Assembly: GCF_001298675.1 (NCBI RefSeq)
Contig: NZ_CYIG01000030.1
Location: 47,405-111,404 of the forward strand
Source of the DNA: Paenacidovorax caeni
GTDB taxonomy: Bacteria > Pseudomonadota > Gammaproteobacteria > Burkholderiales > Burkholderiaceae_C
Reading direction: 5' to 3'
DNA: 64,000 nucleotides
The notes under the pieces are model-generated. The model saw nothing but the letters and a program-made list of their open reading frames with translations, was not told where the DNA came from and searched no databases. Positions 51,742-60,063 of the stretch are shown piece by piece. Positions within the stretch are counted from its first letter, which is position 1; each line of letters begins with the position of its first letter. Made by a program: the position numbers and the translations under genes.

Positions 51742-53907
51742 ATGGCGAAATTCAACGACATCCAACTGCTGCGCACCACCTACCTGCGCGGCCCCAGCGT
51801 CTGGACCTACCGTCCCATCCTCGAAGTCTGGCTGGATCTGGGCGAGCTGGAAGACTGGCCCTCGAACAAGCTCCCCGGCTTTAACGAGCGCCTCACCGCC
51901 TGGCTGCCCGCGCTGGTCGAGCACCACTGCGGCGTGGGCGAGCGCGGCGGCTTCATCCAGCGCCTGGAAGGCGGTACCTGGATGGGCCATGTGCTGGAGC
52001 ACGTCATCATCGAGTTGCTGAACCTCGCTGGCATGCCGGCCGAGTTCGGCCAGACACGCGAAATCTCGCAGCGCGGCGTGTACCGCATGGTGTTCCGCTG
52101 CCCCGAGGAGGACGTGGCGCGCACCGCGCTGGCCTGGGGCCACAAACTGCTCATGGCCGCCATCAACGACGAGCCGTTTGACCTCAAGCCCGCCATCCAG
52201 GCCATCAAAACCAGCATCAACGACCGGTATCTGGGCCCCAGCACGGGCTGCATCGTCGACGCCGCGGGTGAGCGGCGCATTCCGCACATTCGCCTGAACG
52301 ACGGCAACCTGGTGCAGTTGGGCTACGGCGCAGCGCAGCGCCGCATCTGGACGGCAGAAAGCGACCAGACCAGCGCCATCGCCGAAGGGATTGCACAGGA
52401 CAAGGACTTCACCAAGCGCCTGCTCGCGGCCTGCGGCGTGCCTGTGCCCGAGGGCCGCGTGGTGGCCAATGCCGAGGAAGCCTGGGAAGTGGCCCAGGAC
52501 ATCGGTGGCCCCGTCACCGTCAAGCCCTCGGACGGCAACCACGCGCGCGGCGTGACGCTGGAGCTCACGGGCGAGGCTGAAATCAAGGCAGCCTTCGCGC
52601 TGGCAGAACCCGAGGGCTCGGAGGTCATCGTCGAGAAATTCATCGACGGCGTGGAACACCGCCTGCTGGTGGTGGGCGGCAAGGTGGTGGCCGCCACCAA
52701 GGGCGAAACGGTCAGCGTGCACGGCAACGGCAAAGCCACGCTGCGCGAACTGGTGGCGGTGCTGAACCAGGACCCGCGCCGCGGCCCCGAGCAGGAATAC
52801 CCGCTGGACTGGATCAACCTCGAATCCGGCGCCGTGCAGCTGGAGCTGAAGCGCCAGCACGTCACGCCCGACAGCGTGATCCCGCAGGGCCAGAGCATCT
52901 TGCTGCAGCGCAACGGCAACATGGCCATCGACTGCACCGAGGACGTGCACCCCGACGTGGCCTACTACGCCCAGCTGGCGGCCAAGATCGTCGGTCTGGA
53001 CATCGCCGGGATGGACATGATCCTCCAGGACGTGTCGCGCCCCATGAAGGAGCAAGGCGGCGCCATCCTCGAAGTGAATGCCGGCCCGGGCCTGCTGATG
53101 CACCTCAAGCCGACCAGCGGCACGCCGCGCCCGGTGGGCATGGCCATCGTGGACCACCTGTTTCCGCGCACCGAAGAGGGTACCGGCGCGGGCCGCATTC
53201 CGCTGGTGGGCATTGTGGGCACGCAGGGCAACGCCTTCATCGCGCGCCTGGTGGGCTGGCTGCTGCAGCTGTCGGGCAAGCTCACGGGCGTGGCCAGCAG
53301 CGAGGGTATGTTCCTGGCCAACCGCCAGACACAAAAGACCAACGCCGCCCACTGGGCCGGCGCGCACCGCCTGCTGACCAACCGCCTGGCGCAGGCCGCC
53401 GTGGTGCAGACCACGGCACGCTCCATCCTGGAGGAAGGCCTGGCCTACGACCGCTGCCTGGTCGGCGTCGTGACCGACATGCAGGGCTGGGAAGACCTGG
53501 CCGACCACGACGTGCGTGAAGCCAAGCAAATGACGCGCGTGCTGCGCACCCAGATCGACGTGGTGCTGGACGAAGGCGCGGGTGTACTCAACGCCGACGA
53601 CGCCCAGGTGGCCGACCTGGCGCGCCTGTGCGACGGCGAGGTGCTGTTCTACAGCCTGGCCGGCGACAACCCGTTCGTGGCCGCGCACCGCGCCGAAAAG
53701 GATGGCCGCGCCGTGTTTGTGCGCGACGGCCAGGTGGTGCTGGCCACCGGCGCCAAGGAACGCGTGCTGGGCCGCCTGTCCAGCCTGAGCCTGGCGGGCG
53801 GCACGCAGCCGGACACGGCGGCACTGCTGGCCGCCATCGCCGCGGCCTGGGCCATGGACATTACGCCCGACCTCATTGCCGCGGGCATCAAGACCTTCGA
53901 GTATTGA
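51742..53907 (+). CDS. Cyanophycin synthetase-like protein lacking a functional Mur-ligase P-loop
   Basis: 721 residues. The N-terminal domain and ATP-grasp domain are well kept (YLGPSTGCIVDAAGERRIP, VTVKPSDGNHARGVTLEL, LEVNAGPGLLMHL). In the Mur-ligase-like part the nucleotide loop reads GIVGTQGNAFIARL (about 487-500) in place of GTNGKTTT, so the lysine needed for ATP binding is gone. The protein also ends where the Mur C-terminal domain would begin. This is the build of the CphA2-type or CphA'-type enzymes, which in cyanobacteria repolymerise beta-Asp-Arg dipeptides using one active site. Here it may do that or assist the full-length enzyme encoded next. Confidence 0.9.
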   Translation: MAKFNDIQLLRTTYLRGPSVWTYRPILEVWLDLGELEDWPSNKLPGFNERLTAWLPALVEHHCGVGERGGFIQRLEGGTWMGHVLEHVIIELLNLAGMPAEFGQTREISQRGVYRMVFRCPEEDVARTALAWGHKLLMAAINDEPFDLKPAIQAIKTSINDRYLGPSTGCIVDAAGERRIPHIRLNDGNLVQLGYGAAQRRIWTAESDQTSAIAEGIAQDKDFTKRLLAACGVPVPEGRVVANAEEAWEVAQDIGGPVTVKPSDGNHARGVTLELTGEAEIKAAFALAEPEGSEVIVEKFIDGVEHRLLVVGGKVVAATKGETVSVHGNGKATLRELVAVLNQDPRRGPEQEYPLDWINLESGAVQLELKRQHVTPDSVIPQGQSILLQRNGNMAIDCTEDVHPDVAYYAQLAAKIVGLDIAGMDMILQDVSRPMKEQGGAILEVNAGPGLLMHLKPTSGTPRPVGMAIVDHLFPRTEEGTGAGRIPLVGIVGTQGNAFIARLVGWLLQLSGKLTGVASSEGMFLANRQTQKTNAAHWAGAHRLLTNRLAQAAVVQTTARSILEEGLAYDRCLVGVVTDMQGWEDLADHDVREAKQMTRVLRTQIDVVLDEGAGVLNADDAQVADLARLCDGEVLFYSLAGDNPFVAAHRAEKDGRAVFVRDGQVVLATGAKERVLGRLSSLSLAGGTQPDTAALLAAIAAAWAMDITPDLIAAGIKTFEY

Positions 53908-53914
53908 AATGAAG

Positions 53915-54035
53915 CCCCCCCTGAGTCGCCTGCGGCGCCTTCCCCCTCTCTCTGCGCGCTGCGCGCTCCGGGAGGGGGACGCAGCCAGCGCTGCGGGGCG
54001 GCCCTTGCGCGGCTGCCTGACTTGGGACGCGCCAG
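53915..54035 (+). repeat. GC-rich dispersed intergenic repeat, copy 3
   Basis: About 121 bp, starting with a C-run and TGAGTCGCCTGCGGCGCC and ending ACGCGCCAG. It occupies the 250-bp gap between the two cyanophycin synthetase genes together with a short bipartite repeat (54076-54130). Same family as 15312-15427 and 35272-35387. Confidence 0.8.
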
Positions 54036-54075
54036 TTTTAGGTGCTGTGGGTGGCGCGCAGCATCATGGATAACC

Positions 54076-54130
54076 GATTCAAAAACAATAGCTACAAGCG
54101 CTTGCCAGATAAGCCTTAGATGCCAATTTG
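54076..54130. repeat. Short bipartite repeat (ATAGCT-N4-GCGCTT family)
   Basis: ATAGCT-ACAA-GCGCTTGCCAG with a decayed second arm, just upstream of the full-length cyanophycin synthetase start. Confidence 0.65.
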
Positions 54131-54157
54131 GCGTGAAATTTGCTGAAAGAACACCCC

Positions 54158-56731
54158 ATGCAGATCACCCGTATCCGCGCCCTGCGCGGCCCCAACATCT
54201 GGACCCGCAGCACCGCTGTCGAGGCCATCGTGCAATGCGATGCCGCAGAGCGCGACATCAGCCTGCTGCCCGGTTTTGAAGACCGCCTGCGTGCACGCTT
54301 CCCGCGCATCGGCGCGCTGCGCCCCGAAGGCGCGGGCCAGCCCGTGGCGCTGGCCGATGTGCTGGAGGCTGCGGCGCTGTCGCTGCAGGCGCTGGCCGGC
54401 TGCCCCGTCACCTTCAGCCGCAGCCATGCCACCGTGGAGCAAGGCACGTACCAGGTCGTCGTCGAGTACACCGAGGAGGCCGTGGGCCTGCAGGCCATGG
54501 AGCAGGCCGACAGGCTGGTGCAGGCCGCGCTGGCCGACACCCCGTTCGACGCTGACGCCGTGATCGCCCAGCTGCGCGAGCTGGACGAGGACGAGCGCAT
54601 CGGCCCCTCCACCGGCGCCATCGTCGACGCCGCCGTGGCACGCGGCATTCCGGTGCGGCGCCTGACCAGCGGCTCGCTGGTGCAGCTCGGCTGGGGCTCG
54701 AAGGCACGCCGTATCCAGGCCGCTGAACTGGACACCACCAGCGCCGTGGCCGAGTCCATCGCGCAAGACAAGGATCTGACCAAGCGCCTGCTGCACGCCG
54801 CCGGCGTGCCCGTGCCGCTGGGCCGCCCCGTGACGGACGTCGAGGACGCCTGGAAGGTGGCCGAGGAAGTGGGCCTGCCCGTGGTGGTCAAGCCGCAAGA
54901 CGGCAACCAGGGCAAGGGCGTGACGGTGAACATCACCACGCGCGCCCAGCTTGAAGCCGCCTACGCCACCGCGCAAAGCTACAGCGACGAGGTGATGGTG
55001 GAGCGCTTTCTGCCCGGGCACGACTTCCGCCTGCTGGTCGTGGGCAACCAGCTTGTGGCCGCCGCACGGCGCGAGCCGCCGCAGGTGCTGGGCGATGGCG
55101 TGCACACCATCGCGCAGCTGGTGGACATCGTCAACCAGGACCCGCGCCGCGGCAGCGGCCACGGCACGGCACTGACCAAGATCCGGCTGGACGACATCGC
55201 CATCGCGCGCATTGCCGCCGAGGGGCTCACCCCCGACTCCGTGCCGGCCCAGGGCCAGCGCGTGGTGCTGCGCAACAACGCCAACCTCTCCACCGGCGGC
55301 AGCGCCACCGACGTGACCGACGACGTGCACCCCGAGGTGGCGGCACGCGCCATTGAGGCGGCGCAAACCATTGGCCTGCACATCTGCGGCGTGGACGTGA
55401 TTTGCGAAAGCATCCTGCGCCCACTGGAGGAGCAAAACGGCGGCATCGTTGAAGTCAACGCCGCACCCGGCCTGCGCATGCACCTGGCGCCCTCGTTCGG
55501 CCGCCCGCGCGCCGTGGGCGTGCCCATGGCCGATGCACTGTTCCCGCCCGGCGAAGATGGCCGCGTGCCCCTGGTGGCGGTCACCGGCACCAACGGCAAG
55601 ACCACCACTACGCGCCTGATCGCGCACCTGTTCACCGCGCACGGCTGGCGCACGGCCATGACCAACACCGACGGCGTGTACGTAAACGGCCGCCAGATCG
55701 ACAGCGGCGACTGCTCCGGCCCGCGCAGCGCACGCAATGCGCTGGCCCACCCCGAGACCGACGCCGCCGTGCTCGAATGCGCGCGCGGCGGCCTGCTGCG
55801 CGAAGGCCTGGGTTTTGACCGCTGCCAGGTGGCCGTGGTCACCAACGTGGGCGAAGGCGACCACCTGGGCCTGAACTTCATCACCACGGTGCATGACGTG
55901 GCCGTGCTCAAGCGCGTCATCGTGCAAAACGTGGCCAATGACGGCTACGCCGTGCTCAACGCGGCCGACCCGCACGTGGCCGCCATGGCCAGCGCCTGCC
56001 CCGGCAAGGTGATCTTCTTCGCACTCGACCGCCACCACCCGGTGATGGCCACGCACCGCGCTCAGGGGCAGCGCGTGGTGTACGTGGACGGCGAGCACAT
56101 CGTGGCGGCGGAAGACTCCTGGCGCGAGCAGATCGCGCTGCGCGACATTCCCCTCACGCGCAATGGCACCATCGGCTTCCAGGTGGAAAACGCCATGGCT
56201 TCGATTGGCGCGGCCTGGGCGATTGGCCTGCCGTGGGACACCATCCGCCGCGGCCTGGCCGGCTTTGTGAACGACAGCGACAACGCACCCGGCCGCTTCA
56301 ACGTGATGGACTACCGCGGCGCCACCCTGATTGCCGACTACGGCCACAACCCCGACGCCATCCGTGCCCTGGTGCAGGCCGTCCAGGCCATGCCCGGGGA
56401 GAAACGCAGCGTGGTCATCAGTGGCGCGGGGGACCGGCGCGACCAGGACATCACCGAGCAGACGCGCATCCTGGGGGAAGCGTTTGACGACGTCATCCTC
56501 TACCAGGACGCCTGCCAGCGTGGCCGTGCCGACGGCGAGGTGCTGGCGCTGCTACGCCAAGGCCTGGAGGGCGCGCCACGCACGCGCTACGTCACGGAGA
56601 TCCACGGCGAGTTCCTGGCCATTGACCACGCACTGGCCCGCCTCGCACCCGGCGACCTGTGCCTGGTGCTGGTGGACCAGGTGGAAGAAGCGCTGGCCCA
56701 TCTGGCCCGGCGCTGCGCGGAGGCCGCGTAA
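54158..56731 (+). CDS. cphA: Cyanophycin synthetase
   Basis: Makes the nitrogen reserve polymer multi-L-arginyl-poly-L-aspartate. 857 residues from the ATG at 54158 (MQITRIRALRGPNIWTR). The N-terminal primer-binding domain, ATP-grasp domain (RIGPSTGAIVDAAVARGIP, PVVVKPQDGNQGKGVTV, VEVNAAPGLRMHL) and Mur-ligase domain (VTGTNGKTTTTRLIAH near 474-489, VLECARGGLLREGLGFD) are all present with the catalytic P-loop. The C-terminal Mur domain ends at LVDQVEEALAHLARR. The stop overlaps the next gene as TAATG. No cyanophycinase gene is in the window. Confidence 0.97.
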   Translation: MQITRIRALRGPNIWTRSTAVEAIVQCDAAERDISLLPGFEDRLRARFPRIGALRPEGAGQPVALADVLEAAALSLQALAGCPVTFSRSHATVEQGTYQVVVEYTEEAVGLQAMEQADRLVQAALADTPFDADAVIAQLRELDEDERIGPSTGAIVDAAVARGIPVRRLTSGSLVQLGWGSKARRIQAAELDTTSAVAESIAQDKDLTKRLLHAAGVPVPLGRPVTDVEDAWKVAEEVGLPVVVKPQDGNQGKGVTVNITTRAQLEAAYATAQSYSDEVMVERFLPGHDFRLLVVGNQLVAAARREPPQVLGDGVHTIAQLVDIVNQDPRRGSGHGTALTKIRLDDIAIARIAAEGLTPDSVPAQGQRVVLRNNANLSTGGSATDVTDDVHPEVAARAIEAAQTIGLHICGVDVICESILRPLEEQNGGIVEVNAAPGLRMHLAPSFGRPRAVGVPMADALFPPGEDGRVPLVAVTGTNGKTTTTRLIAHLFTAHGWRTAMTNTDGVYVNGRQIDSGDCSGPRSARNALAHPETDAAVLECARGGLLREGLGFDRCQVAVVTNVGEGDHLGLNFITTVHDVAVLKRVIVQNVANDGYAVLNAADPHVAAMASACPGKVIFFALDRHHPVMATHRAQGQRVVYVDGEHIVAAEDSWREQIALRDIPLTRNGTIGFQVENAMASIGAAWAIGLPWDTIRRGLAGFVNDSDNAPGRFNVMDYRGATLIADYGHNPDAIRALVQAVQAMPGEKRSVVISGAGDRRDQDITEQTRILGEAFDDVILYQDACQRGRADGEVLALLRQGLEGAPRTRYVTEIHGEFLAIDHALARLAPGDLCLVLVDQVEEALAHLARRCAEAA

Positions 56732-57213
56732 TGCGCAGCCCACGCGCCGCTGCCGCCGCACTGCTACTGGCCGCCCACGGCGCGTGGGCTGCGGGCGAGA
56801 AGATCGGCACCGTGGACACGGCCTTCCAGTGGATTGGCCGCGACCACGACATCATCGTCGAGGCCTACGACGACCCGGCCGTGCAGGGCGTGACTTGCTA
56901 CGTCTCGCGCGCACGCAAGGGCGGTATCAAGGGCACGCTGGGCCTGGCCGAGGACCGGGCCGAGGCCTCGATCGCCTGCCGCCAGGTCGGTGCCATCAGC
57001 TTTCCGAAGCCCCCGGTGAAGCAGCAGGAGGAAGTGTTCAGCGAGCGCATGTCCCTGCTGTTCAAGCGCCTGCGCATCGTGCGCATGGTGGACGTGCAGC
57101 GCAACACACTGGTCTACCTGACCTACTCAGACAAACTCATCGACGGATCGCCGCAGAACAGCGTCACCGCCGTGCCGGTGGACCGGGGCACGCCGATCCC
57201 CGTGAAGAATTAG
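56731..57213 (+). CDS. CreA-family periplasmic protein
   Basis: 160 residues with signal peptide MRSPRAAAAALLLAAHGAWA. The mature part matches CreA: GEKIGTVDTAFQWIGRDHDIIVEAYDDP, GVTCYVSRARKGGIKG, then ACRQVGAISF. CreA proteins have unknown function. The start overlaps the cphA stop (TAATG), so it is probably co-translated with the synthetase, although a role in cyanophycin metabolism is unproven. It is followed by a full copy of the short bipartite repeat. Confidence 0.9.
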   Translation: MRSPRAAAAALLLAAHGAWAAGEKIGTVDTAFQWIGRDHDIIVEAYDDPAVQGVTCYVSRARKGGIKGTLGLAEDRAEASIACRQVGAISFPKPPVKQQEEVFSERMSLLFKRLRIVRMVDVQRNTLVYLTYSDKLIDGSPQNSVTAVPVDRGTPIPVKN

Positions 57214-57215
57214 TA

Positions 57216-57280
57216 ACAAAAACAGCTGCTGGCGCTTATTCAGCAAGCGCTGGCAGCTATTAAAAGAAGAGCATTCAAGC
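57216..57280. repeat. Short bipartite repeat, complete copy
   Basis: AGCT-GCTG-GCGCTT, spacer ATTCAGC, AAGCGC-TGGC-AGCTAT, then AAAAGAAGAGC. This is one of the best two-arm copies and lies between the convergent ends of the creA-like and dsbA-like genes. Confidence 0.75.
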
Positions 57281-57934
57281 CGGCTCTGCAAGAATCTGGC
57301 GCAGCGCCTGCTCGAATACCTCGGGCGGCTGGCCACCCTGGATCAGGTGGCGCCCGTTGGCGATGATCGAGGGCACCGAGCGGATCCCGTTGGCCTGCCA
57401 GAACTGCGCCTGCGTGCGCACCTCGTCGGCGTAGGCGTCGCTGTCCAGCACCTGGCGGGCCTGGTCGCCATCCAGCCCCGCATCGGCCGCAAGACGCACC
57501 AGCACCTCATGGTCGGACGGGTTCAGGCCGTCGGTGAAGTAGGCCTTGAACAAGGCCTGCTTCAGCGCCTTCTGCGCGCCCGGCACGCCACACACCGCAG
57601 CCCAGTGCAGCAGGCGGTGCGCATCGAACGTGTTGTAGATGCGGCGGCGCGCGCTGCCGAAGACGAAACCCAGCGCAGCGCCCCGCGCCGCGATGGCGTC
57701 GTGATTCTGGCGCACCTGCTCTGGCGTCAGGCCGTACTTCTCTTGCAAGTGTTCGCCAATGTCCTGTCCAGCAGCAGCCATGCGCGGATTCAGCTCGAAG
57801 GGCTGAAAGCGCAGCGTCACCGCCACGTCCGCAGGCAGGCGCTGCAGTGCCTGGTCCAGCGACTGCAGACCAATCGCGCACCAGGGGCACGACACATCGG
57901 AGACGAAATCAATCGAGAGTGCGGAAGAAGTCAT
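57275..57934 (-). CDS. DsbA-family oxidoreductase (FrnE-like)
   Basis: 219 residues from the ATG at 57932-57934 (MTSSALSIDFVSDVSCPWC). The redox motif is C16-P-W-C19; there is no signal peptide, so the protein is cytoplasmic, like FrnE. Further marks are RFQPFELNPRMAAAG, EKYGLTPEQVRQN and the end VPSIIANGRHLIQGGQPPEVFEQAL with the cis-proline region. FrnE-type proteins act as cytoplasmic disulfide isomerases or in stress resistance. It is divergent from the marR efflux operon. Confidence 0.92.
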   Translation of the reverse strand: MTSSALSIDFVSDVSCPWCAIGLQSLDQALQRLPADVAVTLRFQPFELNPRMAAAGQDIGEHLQEKYGLTPEQVRQNHDAIAARGAALGFVFGSARRRIYNTFDAHRLLHWAAVCGVPGAQKALKQALFKAYFTDGLNPSDHEVLVRLAADAGLDGDQARQVLDSDAYADEVRTQAQFWQANGIRSVPSIIANGRHLIQGGQPPEVFEQALRQILAEPA

Positions 57935-58058
57935 GGCAGCAGCCCACCGGGCAGGAAAAGCCCCATGGTAGCCCGGCATGCCCACACGTGCCGCGCAGGC
58001 CAGGCCCTGCCCACATAGCCCTGACGGGCTCAGGGGAGTCACATACATGACCAGACAA

Positions 58059-58076
58059 TAGTTGCCTAGTCAATTA
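58059..58076 (+). promoter_or_regulatory. Candidate MarR-type operator
   Basis: TAGTTGCCTAGTCAATTA is palindromic in 7 of 9 pairs and centred 20 bp upstream of the marR start. It fits the usual TTGCC-NN-GTCAA-like sites of efflux-controlling MarR proteins. Probably bound by the regulator encoded just downstream (autoregulation). Confidence 0.6.
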
Positions 58077-58087
58077 AATTACACTGC

Positions 58088-58579
58088 GTGAACGACAACC
58101 CCGCCATATCCTCCGGCCCCTACGCAGCCGGCACATTCACACCCGACCAGAGCGTGGGCTACCTGATGCGCCAGGTGCTGAACTCGATCCGCTCCCAGGC
58201 GGATGCGCGCCTGGCCTCTTGCGACATGACCTACGTGCAGTGGTTGCCGCTGTACAAGCTGATGCTGCAGGAAGGCGCGACCACGGCCAGCCTGGCGCGC
58301 GAGCTGGCCATCGACCCCGGTGCCATGACGCGCTCGGTGGATCGGTTAGTCGCCAAGGGGCTGGTGCGGCGCGAACGTTCGCAGCAGGACCGGCGCGTCG
58401 TGCACCTGGAATTGACCGCCGAGGGCCGCAGCGCAGCGCAGCGCGTGCCGGCCGTGCTGTCCGAGGTGCTCAACGCCCACCTGCACGGCTTTTCCGACGC
58501 TGAATGGCGCCAGCTGCTGCACCTGTTGCAGCGCATGCAGGCCAACGGCGAGGCCCTGCGCCAAGCCCCCACCGACTGA
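58088..58579 (+). CDS. MarR-family transcriptional regulator of efflux operon
   Basis: 163 residues from a GTG at 58088. Winged helix-turn-helix: TTASLARELAIDPGAMTRSVDRLVAKGLVRRERS (about 60-94) and the wing DRRVVHLELTAEG. It precedes the OMF, emrA and emrB genes by 11-23 bp gaps, so it is the first gene of a self-regulated multidrug efflux operon. A palindrome at 58059-58076 is its likely site. The inducer is unknown. Confidence 0.93.
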   Translation: MNDNPAISSGPYAAGTFTPDQSVGYLMRQVLNSIRSQADARLASCDMTYVQWLPLYKLMLQEGATTASLARELAIDPGAMTRSVDRLVAKGLVRRERSQQDRRVVHLELTAEGRSAAQRVPAVLSEVLNAHLHGFSDAEWRQLLHLLQRMQANGEALRQAPTD

Positions 58580-58590
58580 GCCCCAAAACC

Positions 58591-60045
58591 ATGCCTTCAT
58601 CCCCTACCGTCCGGGGCGCCCGTTTGCGCCCGCTGGCTGCGGCCCTGGCCACGGCCCTTCTGCTCGGGGCCTGCGCCAGCCCCGGGGCCGATACCCGGCC
58701 GCTGGACGCGCTGACGCCAGCACAGCTGGCGCTGACCACGCAGCCCAGCCCTGACATACAGCCGCAGTGGTGGCGCTCCCTGGGCGACGCCCAGCTTGAC
58801 ACGCTGGTGGCCCAGGCCCTGCAAGGCAGTCCGAACCTGGCCGTGGCCCGCGCGCGCACCCAGCGCGCACAGGCCCTGGCCCAGGCACTCCAAGCCGCCA
58901 ACGGCCCGCAGGCCACCCTGGGGGGGGACGCCTCGCGCCAGCGCTACACCGCCAACGGGCTGGTGCCACCGCCCGTGGCAGGCCATTGGTGGAACAGCGC
59001 CTCGGTGCAGGCGGGCTTGGCGTGGTCGCCCGACTTTTTTGGCCAGCACGCCGCTGAACAGGCCTCGGCCCTGGGCCAAGCCCAGGCCGCGCAGGCCGAC
59101 GCCGCCGCCGCCGAAACGCTGCTGGCGCTGCAGGTGGCCCGTGGCTACGTGGCACTGGCGCGCACGCTGGCGCAACAAGACTTGGCCCGCCGCACCTTGG
59201 CGCAGCGCCAGGAAATCCGCGACATCACGCACCAGCGCCTGGGCGCTGGCCTGGACAGCCGCGTGCAAGACACCCAGGCCGCCGCAGCCCTGCCCGACAT
59301 GCGCGCGCAAATCGAAGCCCTGCAGGAACAGGCGGTGCTGACCCGGCGCCAGCTGGCCGTGCTGGCAGGCCAGCCCCCGGATGCACTCCGTGCCCTGGCG
59401 CCACGGCTGGCGGCGCTGACCCTACAAACGCCACCGCAGGCCCTGGGCGCGGACCTGCTGGGCCGGCGCCCCGACGTGGTGGCCGCCCGCTGGCGGGTGG
59501 AGGCTGCCACGCAGGATGTGGCCGTGGCGCGTACGCAGTTTTACCCCAACGTCAACCTCAGTGCCTTCATCGGCCTGAACGCGCTGGGCATGGACCAGTT
59601 GCTGCAAGCCAGCAGCCGCCAGATTGGCGTAAGCCCGGCACTGCGCTTGCCGCTGTTTGACGGCGGCCGGCTACGCGCACAGCTGGGCGGCAAGCGCGCC
59701 GACCTGGACGTGGCCATCGCCCAGTACAACGCCACGGTGCTCGACGCGGTGAAGGAAGCAGGCGACGCCATTGCCTCGGGCCAATCGCTGGAACGCCAAC
59801 ATGCCGAACAGGGGCAAGCACTGGACGGCGCGGAGCAAGCCTACGCGCTGGCGCTGCAGCGCTACCGCGCGGGCCTGGACAGCTATCTGGTCGTGCTCAA
59901 CGCCGAATCCCAGGTGCTGGCCCAGCGCCGGCTGGCGGCGGATCTGCGCGCACGCCAGTTCGATACCTATCTGGCTTTGATGAAAGCCCTCGGGGGCGGC
60001 TGGAACGACACCGCCCTGCAACCGCACGCCCTTGCCGCCGAGTAA
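58591..60045 (+). CDS. Outer-membrane efflux lipoprotein (NodT/OMF family)
   Basis: TolC-like channel, 484 residues from the ATG at 58591. The signal ends with lipobox LLLGACAS (cysteine near residue 27). Two OMF repeats are visible (QPQWWRSLGDAQLDTLVAQALQGSPNLAVARAR; then GRRPDVVAARWRVEAATQDVAVARTQFYPNVNLSAFIG). It completes the tripartite EmrAB-type pump encoded next. Spacing of 18 bp to emrA indicates an operon. Confidence 0.94.
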   Translation: MPSSPTVRGARLRPLAAALATALLLGACASPGADTRPLDALTPAQLALTTQPSPDIQPQWWRSLGDAQLDTLVAQALQGSPNLAVARARTQRAQALAQALQAANGPQATLGGDASRQRYTANGLVPPPVAGHWWNSASVQAGLAWSPDFFGQHAAEQASALGQAQAAQADAAAAETLLALQVARGYVALARTLAQQDLARRTLAQRQEIRDITHQRLGAGLDSRVQDTQAAAALPDMRAQIEALQEQAVLTRRQLAVLAGQPPDALRALAPRLAALTLQTPPQALGADLLGRRPDVVAARWRVEAATQDVAVARTQFYPNVNLSAFIGLNALGMDQLLQASSRQIGVSPALRLPLFDGGRLRAQLGGKRADLDVAIAQYNATVLDAVKEAGDAIASGQSLERQHAEQGQALDGAEQAYALALQRYRAGLDSYLVVLNAESQVLAQRRLAADLRARQFDTYLALMKALGGGWNDTALQPHALAAE

Positions 60046-60063
60046 CTCTGGACACCCACCACT

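Noticed and set aside
50968..53688. Long minus-strand frame opposite the first cyanophycin synthetase
   Set aside because: Antisense to a clear ATP-grasp enzyme; composition (His, Gln, Val, Ala rich) and lack of motifs show it is a codon-bias artefact.
54116..56347. Long minus-strand frame opposite cphA
   Set aside because: Antisense shadow with low-complexity His/Val/Ala-rich translation.
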